Part shown: in pieces, positions 47,401-59,400 of the stretch
How positions within the stretch are numbered: the stretch's first letter is position 1
How the letters are laid out: the number at the start of each line of letters is the position of its first letter
NCBI GenBank assembly: GCA_015657535.1
Contig: JADHZB010000712.1
Location: 1 to 64,000 of the forward strand
Source of the DNA: Nephromyces sp. MM_2019
Taxonomy: Eukaryota > Apicomplexa > Aconoidasida > Nephromycida
Direction: 5' to 3'
Length of the DNA stretch: 64,000 nt
Position numbers and translations under genes: made by a program
Notes under the pieces: generated by a model
The model's database searches: none
Told to the model about the DNA's origin: nothing
The model's input: the letters and a program-made list of their open reading frames with translations, nothing else

Positions 47401-50400
47401 AATTCGCCTCAAAGGAGGACTGACACTCCGCGAGGACTAGGCTGTAAACACACACACACACACACACAGAGAATTTATTGAACAATTCATTAGTAGGATG
47501 TTGTGAGGGAGAAAGATAGAGGGATTGAATGGTTACGTACACGAAGTATCGAGCAGTTTGTGCTGTGTGCAAAGGTAAACATAAGGAAAGACGCACACAA
47601 GAAACAATTAAGATGAATGACCAATAGTAGGAGTAAACATCCTGGCTATGATGGAAGAGGAGATAGGTAACGGAAAATGGTTTTTTCAGGATGTCATAAG
47701 AGAGCGAAAGCATTGAGGTAATGTTAGGAGGGGGGGGGAGAGGGGGGGAAAGAGGTGGGAAAAAGGTGAGAAAACTGGGAGGCAGAAAAAAAAAACGAGT
47801 CCTTGCTACACACACACATACTGAAGCACATTACGCAAGCCGCGAGATACATATGGCCTGCTAAACTTCATTCGCATCACCAGAAAAGCTACAAAACCAA
47901 CTTACCCCTTAAACACGCTTTTTCCTTCAACGGCAGTAGCTACATCGACTTGCACACACAGCTTTGCGTACATCTGCAAAAGAAAAAAACAACAAAATAC
48001 TCTATAAGCTATGCACCAAGTTGTGACCACAAAAAAATTTGTGTGTGTGTGTGTGTGTGTCTCGGAGTAGAAGCTGTCCCGCTACTCATTAGCACTTTTT
48101 TTCTCAGTGCATACTGCAGCTTTCGTGAGCTAACTATTCATCAGTATGCATCCGATTCAATTTTATCAGGCATCAAGATGAGCTAGTATTTCTCTAGGAT
48201 TAAAGAGCATTAAACCATCTCCACGTGTGTGTGAATCCTGGAAGAGTTGCGTGTGAATTCTGCAATACTTCAAAGTTGAGCAGAAGATGAAAACTGAAGA
48301 ATTTCAACTGTCAACCTCCAAATAAACTGGAAAACAAATGTGAGCTACAGTGCTTGAGCAAGGCTTGTTGCTGCTTACGAGGTGCATACATACACACATA
48401 CACATTGCAGGTCAACACACTTTCTGCCACTAAACACACAACACATTTACCAACAAGGCATTTCCAGACGCAGATCATCACAAGGGATATATGCGTAGCA
48501 TCACTCCAGTGTATGCTTATATATTCGCTATTTTACCCACCAAAAAAGGCACATAACATAGAATCACAATCACAAATCACTTCAAGTACTTAATCACACA
48601 CACTAGGCTAAAAAACACAGATACTACTGAATCAAAACCCCAGCACCTATCCGCTGTTTCTGCCACTTAGCATATTTTTCTCTTCAAAAAAATGCACGCA
48701 CGCACATATAAATCGAAATAAGCACGTCATCAAAGCCTTAATAGCCAAAGAACGCATTACAGGAGATACACCTCTACACACTACAATCCTCCAAACCTTA
48801 AATTCATCCTGAATGCCCTTCTACATAAAAGCACACACACGACAAAAAAAAAGAGCAACCAATCAGCAATCTCATCAAGTTAAAACCATTTTTTCACCTC
48901 AAAATCATCAAAATTTGAAGCAATCATGAAGTTTTGCAGGCCAACGCGTAGTCTAAAGCTTCAAGAGGAAGATGAAAAGACAGTATTAGTAAAAACTGTA
49001 AGCTCACCTCCACAAAATGATGCTGAGTAGCAGCTTTCTCAAAAACAAGAGAAGCTAAAGGCCTCAGCAGCCCAAGATCCTCAAAGACAATCTCCAAAAT
49101 TTGGGACGTGAGATACTCAAACCGCTCAATTGTCAGCTTGTTCAGCAATAAGTTCAATGCACGAACTTTTTGAGAAGTTGCATCAGTCCTGAAGCAATAG
49201 GAGCACACACACACACACTATAAGTTCCGCAAAAATATAGAATCGGATGTAGAATTGAAAGGAAGCAGTACATGAATGATATGTGAGGGTACACACCAGC
49301 GGTGCTATGCAATACACAGCAAATAACTACTTATCAAGTACACGAATCCAACACACAGAAATGAGGCTGGCATGCAAACAAAACCAACACACTTATTAAC
49401 GCAAACACACATGAGTTCAAAACATAAACAAGTTTAAGACACATGAATCCAATATATGCAGACACACAATACACCCAACACATCCAATACACCTAATAGA
49501 CACACCCAATCCAAACACTCAATACATACACCCAATACATACACCCAATCCAAACACCCAATCCACATACCCAATACAAACACTTACGCTTTCTTAAACT
49601 TCGTCACCTTAATTGGTGCAGCTGCAGGCTCCATGCTCCCTGACCCTACACCATCTTCACGCCCAGGAATAGGTTTCTGAGGCCTGCCCTTGAAGAATCC
49701 GCTTAAAGCAGTGGATTTTTTCGCAGATTCATCTATAGTGTTTCTCCACCTACTGGCTGTCATTTTACTATCAATTGGCTCCATAGAGCTGGATGATGTA
49801 AGGCTATCTACCGGCTTCCTTAAGAGTGAAACTGCATCAGAGGCAGCAGCACTAGAAACCGGCTGACGAGTACTTCTCCAGCTTTCATCAGCAACTTCAC
49901 TACGAGCACTCGCATTTTGTGAGCTCTTTGAAAAAGTTGAAAAAGCTAAATTGCTGCCAAGACGATCCTGTGAAAGCTGACTGAGAGGAGTAGATCCCTG
50001 CTGACCCAACTGCGTAGAATTATAGGCTGAAACTGGAGAACTCAAGCTGAAGGAAGCACTGAGATTCATATTCATGCGACTGCTCGATATACTGGAGTTT
50101 ATGAGGCTCATAAAGTTTTTATTCTGCTGATCAACAGACATAAAGGAGGATGGATTGCTTTCTCCAAAGTAGAAGCCTCTCTCAGTAGAAGTGAAGTTTC
50201 GTGCAACAGCCGATGAAGCTGCAGATGTGTGCAAAGATCGATCGTATCCTCTTCTTCTCATATATGAAGATGCAGCTCCTCCTGATGGAGTCATGATGAA
50301 GTGAAGAACTGCGCTGCTAGGCATCTTCAAGGCTGCATTGATAATCACTGGATCAAGCAACAGCTCACGTGTGTAGATACGTGAAGCAGGTGGAATAAAA

Positions 50401-53400
50401 GTAGGCTTTGAGGCAGCTTCTACTCCATCAGGAGGTGGACTGCCGTCAAAATCTGTAGAGGAAATGTTCGAGGGAGGGAGGTTGTTAGTCGAGATGTGTT
50501 AGAATGGGGGAGCGTGAGAGAGAGGAGTGATCTACAGTAGAAAGGAGAACCGAGAGAGAGAGAGATTAGACGAGCACAGAGCCATAAAAGCAAACGAGGA
50601 CAGGAACACAGGAGGGTAGGTCACACACAGGAAGGTCCAGTCACACAAAGGTGGGAAAAGTCTCACACATGAAGCATAAATCACCCAGACATAACGCTAA
50701 AATAACACAAATTCACACAAACATAGAGCAATTATTCTGCATAAGCGAAAGTCAAACTTCACAGGAGAAGCAATCTTCAGACTTATTTACCTGACGAACG
50801 CGAGACGACATCCATTCCTTTCAAAACTTCAGCTGCTTCGTCGTTTACCTGCCAGATGAACATCATATACCACACATTTAAGAAGCAGCACGATTCACAC
50901 ACACATGGAATGCAGGTATCAATGTTACTTTACAAGCTTAATCGATCATAAAATGGCAGAGTATATGAAATACACAAGCCGAAAAGCATATATATACGCA
51001 AGGACAGAGCCACACATACAAATAAGCACAAAGCCACAGAATCACAAAGTCAGAAACATATGCACCACGCCACACAAACACACAAGCACAAACTCCCCCA
51101 CACACATAAACGCACACCTACACGCACGCAGCAGCTGCAACCCAAGATACAACACCAAATCACAATACAAAAGTCACACAATATCACAAACACAAAACCA
51201 GCCCACGCCCCAACCTCTGCATTATCAGATGATGTTCGACCATCTACGACATCCTCATCTTCTTCCTCCAACGCCATATCTTCTGCTTTTGGCAAAATAT
51301 CCTTATCGCCAGGCACAGCGCCTATCTTCTCCACGCATTTATCAACTTCCTGCTTCTTCAAATCATCCGTAATTTCATCATTAACAGCAGCAGCTTCGTC
51401 AGCTTGAAGATTGGAAAACGGCTCAGAGGCTGCAGAATGCTCTGAAAAATTGTTAAGAGTATTGAAAAAAGCTATGTCAGAGATGCTCTCACTTTTAGTT
51501 GAAACGAAGAGATGATACCAAGATTTTTATACAATATAATATAAAAAAAAGCTATATAAGGCAGACAATAGAAAGGCGTGAAAAGCTAGAAAAAAACAAA
51601 AAAAGCTGCGAACAGCACTCAAAAAGAGGAAAATGGAGTGGATAGGGGAATGCAGAAAAAGAGTATACAAATTGCAGGAAGTAGACGTAGCAACGTTTAG
51701 CTTCAACAAGCAATAGCACTAAAGAAAGTCACGTACACAGGGCTAAGCTGCATGCTTCGAAATCAGTAACACCCAACACATAAAGATAAGGTATTATGTT
51801 GAAGGGTAGCAACCGAACTCACAACACACAGAAATACTTTATCTTGCCGAAAACCAACTAACCTAAACAATAAACAGATAAACTGTCAACGAGAAAAACA
51901 GCCATCGTAAACCAGCTACACACACAGATTAGCTATCAATGTAAAAATTATTCATACAAAAGAAAACAGATAAGGTATCAACCTGAAAACTACTCATCCT
52001 ACAAACACACTAGCATGCAGTACTCCTCTCCAGCCCTCCAAAAGCTTACCTTGTTGCATAGTCTCAGCAGATTGACTTGAAAGCAAAGCAGTTGTACCTT
52101 CAGCAGAGTAATTCCCACCTGAAGATGCTTGCAAGCTATCAGCTTCACCAGATACCACCATATCCAGACTTTTAGAGTCAGTTAACCAAGAGCCTTCAAA
52201 GTCATCCTTGCCTTCAGAAGGCTCCATATCAAGCGTAGGCGAAGTAGCACTAGCCTCTACCTTAGGATGCTCGTCAGCAGAAGAAAGTGTAACGGCATCT
52301 TCACTCTTCATCGCAGTAGCAGAAGCTGTAGGAGTAGGTCTCTGACCCAATTCATCCTTTGAAGAATATACGACAGAAGAACACACATCATTCTGAGAGC
52401 TCGAAGATGCAGCAGAACTCACATTCAATGAGGTGGACAAAGTCTGAGATGATGTTTCCATGGAACTAGAGGTTTCAGTACCTAAAGAAGCTAGACATTC
52501 GCCACTTGTAGCAGCTGAAGATGCTGTTAAACTACTAGAATGAGAGTCTCCCACAGTATCAGTCGCTGAAACCTGTTCGCCTACTTCATTTAGCTGTGCA
52601 GCATCCATCTTCATAAAAGTAGTCTTCTCTTTAGATTCTGAAGCATCCTTAACAATGGCTGAACTAGGAAGGCTATCGTTGACTTTCACCTCAGGAACAG
52701 GAGGGTCCTTCAATACATTTGCACCAACTTGAGGAGAACTCGTGCTTGGAGCTGCGGCCTCAGTGTGTGCGTGCTCAAATTCTCTGCTGATGCTATCGTT
52801 TAGCTCTTCTCTGAAAGACCCACTCTTCGACAAGGTGTTGGTAGCTATAGAGCCCCCTGCAGACCCTTTTCTTCGCCCAAGCGTACCTTGAAGACCCATA
52901 TGGCGATGTTCAGCAACAGACACCTTTCCGTTCAACTCGCTGCCTCCACTACCCAACGGTTTCCTCGCCGCGGAAGGTGGAGCAGCTCCTGATGTAGCAG
53001 TCGCACCGGGAATAGTAGTACTTTCCCTTGCAGCAGCCATTTTTTTCAGCATCCTAGGAACAAAAACACTCTTATTCTCGGTTTTTGCAGAAGCCTGAGA
53101 CGAAGAGGTAACTTTTTCAACCTTTACTGGAGATATCCCAGAGGGTTCTTTAGGAGTAGATAAATCGCTAGCCTTTGTAGTTTGAGTAGCTTTCTTGAGG
53201 GAGGTATCTTCTTCAATATAATTGCTGATGCCAGTTCCTTCAGTACGTGTATGAAAATTCGTAGACTCTGAAGCTTTAGAGCTTTTCACGCCTTTTGAAG
53301 GCACATTCGAGTGTAAAGACTGCTCTTGAGTTTCCTTTAAGATCTCTCTCTGCTCATCCTTCTGGGCCACATCATTCACCTGCTCCACACCCACATGAAC

Positions 53401-56400
53401 AGCATTGGCAGCATCCTTTGCGCGCGTATTTTTGGCTTCTGAATCGACACAAGCATCCTTCGTTTGACGCTGCTGCATTTCATCAGAGTTTGAAGCCATC
53501 AAATCTACTGCAACAGCTGAGCTTGATTCCCCAACAGAAGCTTTAGCTCCTGCTGTAACGTGATCAGAAACAAGAGCACTGGAAGCAGCTTCTGCAGTCT
53601 CTACCCGCTTTAAAGGTTCTTTAACCTTTTCTCCTTTAATCAAACTCGTAGGATTCATGAAGCTAGCCATCAAAGATTCATTGTCTTCCAAAATTGGCGT
53701 TGAAGAAGGAACACCATTAACATCTGCTTCCAGCTGTCCATTATAAGCATCTGCATGAAGATAGTCAAAACGCGAATGTGGAGCTTTAAAGGTAGATATC
53801 ACAGTCTTGGTATCATTAGCTAGAGTATTCGCAACAGCCTCTTTGCTGCAAGCTATAAACTCACCATCGTGTGGTGCTCCTGAAGATATTGCTGAGAAGT
53901 TCACAACGTGCTTGAGATCATCATACAGATAAGTGCCTTGAACTAGCTTAGCACCATGAGATTCTCCAACGACTCCAAAGGATATGTCAGAGTGTGAAGC
54001 GAGCATCTTCTCGATGCCATTATTTCCCACAGCAGGGCCACACACTAGGCTTAGGCTACTGCTACTATGCTGTGGCATTATAACAGGCACAGCTGCACCG
54101 TTTCCACGCGCAAAACCATTCTCAACGCCTACTTTCACACCCTCTAGCGAGCCTGGCAACGACGTGGGGATGGTATGATCAGTTGAAGAGCTGCCGGAAG
54201 AAGTGATTGGATGCTGTAGAGAAGTAGTACCAGAAGTGACGATACTATGAGCAACAGCTGTAAGAGCTACAGACTGTAGGCCAGGTGAGGACTTTACAGT
54301 AGCAGATGGAGCTCCAAACTGCTTCCTCAACCCTCCACCTCTGCCAAAGGGCTTCATCATCGATTTCTTAGGAGCAAGACCCCTAAAAGGAGCAGTAGCT
54401 GGAGCCGCTGAAGCAGCCTGAGCACCTACAAAGGCATCATTAATGCTGCGAACCGGACTATCAGGTGTGTGTTTTTCGCTGGAAGCTCCAGATTCTGTGG
54501 GAGAAGATCCTGCATTCACAACTTCAGGTGATGCTTCAGTACTGGCATCACCAGCAGTCGCAGGCGTTCCAGGGAGGCTAGTATCGCCTGATACAAGCTG
54601 CTTTGCAGGTTGATCAGCTGTGTGTCGATAAGCTGATGCAGCATCTGACAAGAGATGACCACTTTCTTCGGAGAGCATCGAAGGGAAGCGAGTTGATTGA
54701 TCACAAGACTGAGAATCATCAGCCTTTCTTCTCTCACACCATCCAGCACTCGCTGTGGCATCCTGCGATGCACTCACCGCTCTTGAAGCACCACCACTAC
54801 CTTGTGAAGAAATCATGTGTGCGCCCGATTCTTCTGGAATAACTGAACTTTTACCTTTTAGAGCTTCGGAAGAAGATGATATTGAAGCCTCTGCCGAGTA
54901 AGCAAAACCCTTCCTTCCACCGTTTCTCGACCAAACAGAGTTGGTGATTGGACGCCGTCTTTCTACCGTCACCGAAGGTGCTAAAGGAGGAGAGTTGCTG
55001 AGGGAATTACTATCAGCTTCTTCGGAAGAATCGCCTCCAAATCGAGCTCCAGTAGCTCGATTTGATGTAGAATCAACGGCAACATAAGGATCAGTTAATA
55101 CATTCAGGTAAGGGGCTGAGTCCTTCGAGCCATCACGGCGTGCCATATGCTGTGTGCGAGCTCCTCCACTGAAAGGAGCAGCATCACGCTCATTCGAGAA
55201 GGCATGATTACCGCCTCTGGGCAACGAATGAGCGTTTGAGAGCGAGCCACCTGAAGAGCCAACCCCACCTCTGCTCTTGAAAGCCTCTTTACCCTTTGGC
55301 ATAGAGGACGTATCTTCAGAGCCTTGCTTCCCAGCAGATCGAGAAGTTGAGCCACTTCGAGTAGCCACTAGACCTCTCTTATTGGAGAGATCTTCACGTC
55401 GGACACCTTGGGAATGATCTAGATTTTTCAAGAGGGCGGAATTGTTGCCAACATTACTACCACCACTTTTATCAACGGTAAAACTAGTAGCTAGCCGACC
55501 ATTAGAGCCTACAACTCCCTCTGGAGAGCCTTTCCTATCATTTTTCTTGCCATCCTTGGTAGAGCCTGCTGAAAGCTTCCCAGAAGTGCTAACCCCACGA
55601 GAAGGTCCTCCATTCCGAAGCGACTCCCCAGCATATCCATCATTTGCCGATACAGCATTACCCCCTTGATTCTCAGTATCCTTTGCTGCGGCTCCGCTAT
55701 AACCTCTGCTACCACCAACTGCTTCATTCTCTGCTTCAAAAGACGATCCACGACTTTGTAAGGGATCCTCAATGGAGGAAAAAAAAGACTGGTTTCTCGG
55801 TGAGCGAGCTCTACTATGCTTAGATCCCATACGACTACCTTCAGCGTATGAATCACGCTTAAAACCTTCTCTTGAAGCTGCACCAAACTTTCCTGCCAAA
55901 GCTCCACCACCCTTTGTGAGAGACGAAGGATGTGGCTCTCCAGAACCCAACACACCATCATGCTTGCTAGTCTGCTGGATGTGCTGAGAGTCTGAGCCCC
56001 TTACACCTTGTGAAGCATCCTCCGAATGCGAAGAAACCTCGTTGCTTCCAGATGCTGTGTGAGTTGTAGCAGCAGTCTCACTAGTTCTGTGGCTCTGATG
56101 CTTTTCTGCGGTCGCTGTATGAGTCGATGTGCCCGTCAAGGAATCCGCTCCAAACCTCTTTCCACCATTGGAGCTACCCTTAAAGCTACCACCACTAAAG
56201 GAGCCAGTAGAGCTTCCTGCCGTCTTTCTAGCGCCTACTTTTCGGTGGTGCGTGTTCAAGTCGGTACGTGCATTACTATCAGCACGCACACCGCCTATCT
56301 GGTGAGCGGAATAGCCAAAAGAAGGTATAACTTCCCCAGTAGTTGCAGGGTATTGCTGAAGCGCTGAAGAACCCACCTTTCCGTCGTGAGCGGAGAAAGT

Positions 56401-59400
56401 ATTCAACCCTCCCTCAAATTTGCTTCCCTTCGCAGCCACAGCGGTAGAAAATACTACTCCAGGAGCGGGATTTGAAGATAAGTTTGCACCAGGCAGAGAC
56501 ATCAAAGAGGCATTATCATTAGGCCCATAACCAACTACAACAGTATGAGGATGTCTTCCTCTCATTTGCATCGACTTGTCCATCATAGCACCACCCATAA
56601 GATGCCCCATACTGTTCCCTGCATCAAACCCATAGGGTGCACTACCTGCAGAGTTGCCCACTCCAATACTGTAATCGTACCCAACCTCAAATCCACCAGC
56701 ATTATCAAACTCAGGCCTCTGTGAGGAAGTTATACTGTGCGGGACTTGACCGAGAAACTGCATACCAGAGGGAACAAAAGCTTGAGCGTCTAGGGATAGC
56801 TTCGATACGAAGCCATCCTTACTTTGTATAGAGCTAGAATCACTTTTTTGTTTAATAGCAGAGGCACTACCAGTAGCAGAAGAACTCTCCTCCTTACTAG
56901 CTGCCGATATGCCGTTCGTCTCTTCGCACACATCATCACTCGATCTCTCTGTTGCAGTGAAGCTGGTAGATCTATTCGCGTTGCTGCTGTCTTTTTTATG
57001 GGTTTCTTCAGCGTTCTGAAACCGCCAATACTTGGAGTCCTCCAGGCGATTCTCACCAGCTGCAGGCTGCCCAGCTGTGGAGACAAGTGTAGAATGCTGA
57101 GCATCATCAGCCGCAGCACTGGCAAAAAACGCCGGAGAAACATCTTCAGGAGAAGCACTAATCCCAATATTTCGCAGATTCTGCTTTGTAGCTCCTCCAT
57201 CCACAAGATCTGGAGGAGTCAAAGATGAGGTGAGATTCTGAGCAGCATCTGCTTGCTCTGATGAAGATGGTGATGGAAACACCATGAGTTGGGAACTGGT
57301 AGAAAACTCAGCAGCAGATGCAGACAATACAGTATTTCCTGCTCTTGAACTTTCAGCTTGACGCAGAGAACTCACTTCTGGCAGCACAACAGAAGCTGAA
57401 GAAACTAATGACGTTGCAACACCACCAACTGGAGGAGCTATGATCAAAGGATTCGTCCCGGGACTGCCACTAATCACACCATACACTGGAGGCAAGTCTT
57501 CAACAGACGCAGTAACGCCTACATCCACACCTGCTGGGTTAATAACACCTGGCATACCCCCTGTAGTCATTGGATGTGGCAGCGAAACCAGCCCATTCGC
57601 ATCAATGAGAGGGGCTCCGGCAATCATACAATTCTCACCGTGAATAAACGAGCTTTGTTCCCCTCCAGAAGCGCGTCTGATATCATTAGCTAAGCCACCA
57701 GCAGAAGCCATAGACAAGGAAGAAGCAGATGTATGATCTACAATTAATCCAGGAGAACCTGCAGCACCCATTGGGAAAACTACACCTCCAGCAGCAGTGG
57801 AAGGATGTACCATACCTCCTGTAGCTGGTAAAGCTGCATTGCCAGCCGCATCAACGAGCTGCGGATGCATCTGTTGAGGAGCCGCTATCTTGGTATTAGC
57901 TGAAGGAACGGCGGTTAACGAAGGATTCGTACCCATTCCTACGCTTCCACCAACACACGGAACCCCATCATCCCGTTGGGCATACAGCACATCATCTCCC
58001 TGTGGCTGGTGCTGAAGCAGCAGCTCATTACCAGCTCCAAAGCTTCCAAAACACAGGGGAAACGATTGATGAGGATATTGTGGTGGCATCATATTGTAGG
58101 CCAAACCACCACCAGAGGAATTAATGTGTGTGGGAAATATCTCCTGGGAAGAAAGCTGAGAAATCGATGAAAAATTGGGAGCCATTGTCGAGGGTGCTGA
58201 TCTAGCAGCCTCTTCATCTACATCTCCAGCGTAAGGATGTTCCGATCCAGGATGAGTCATCATATCAGCACACGCACCAATATCTCCTCCACTTGAAGAT
58301 GCATCGTATGGGTAGCTTGGGGGCAACACACTACTGCTGGCAGCATTCTGCTGCGAAGCTAACTGAGAGACGAAAACTTTCCCCCCCTTGGGAACTCCAT
58401 CCTGCTGCAATGGGAGAGTGTGCAACATACCCATCGATGGCGCGTGCAGTCCTCCCCCTTGAAGATGGCCAGAGTTACTACCTACGTGTTGATAGCTACC
58501 GGCATTAGTGGCTCCAGTATGCCCCATATAAGCAGCTGCATAAGACTGAAAGTAAGCGTTTGAGTGACTTCCAGACATGGTGCCTCTAGAGGAAGGTATA
58601 GAAACAACTCCAAGATATGTGTGCGACGAAGTCGAAGCAGAAGGGTAGTGTCTCGAGCCACTACCACTTTGTGAAGAGTCGTTTTGCGCGTTGTTACTCC
58701 TGCCGTGATGCTGCTGAGACTGCTGCTGGTGATGATGCCCACCACCAGAGTTGCTATAGTGCATGTTATGATGCTGCTGATGATAGTTGCTGTGGCCACC
58801 ACTGTTGTTATTGGAATGTCTGCTGCCTGAAGATCGAGAGTTCCGAGGAAACCCTCCACCAGAAGATGATATGCCATGATAATGCTGCTGATGATGTAAA
58901 GAGTCATGCCCACTCCCTCCAACTCCTCGATGAGAGGCCGTGTGTTGCCCAGAATGATGAGAATTGCGTGGAGGGCGTGAAGATGATGAAGAAGAACCTC
59001 CTCCACTCCTGTGATGAATGATGCTGCCGCTCCCACTGTTGTGGTAGTTGGAGCTGCTGCTGGGGGGGAGGTTTGCAGTAAGGCTATTACTGCCAGATCC
59101 ACCAGATGCCAAAGGCTGATTCCCAGCGTTTGAATGGCTTCCAGCACCACCATGATGTGGTTGGTTGTATTGATGGCTATTGTGGTGTGCGATGGGAGAC
59201 CCACCTGAAACAGCTCCATTGTTGCTACTCCCAGTAACAGCACCTCCGCCTGTGACATCAGACGAAAGGCCGTTGCTCAACCCATTATTCGCCTGAACTT
59301 GAACTAATGAAGCAGTCGAATTACTACCCAAAACCCCACCACTTGAAGAGGAATAAGGGTTGGAAACTGCAGCGCTAGAGCTCGCCACTAAGGTAGCATT

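Noticed and set aside
47054..47815. 253-codon frame as one exon
   Set aside because: Only 47120-47441 carries the MIF4G sequence, bounded by an acceptor and a GTAAGT donor. The flanking parts are intron.
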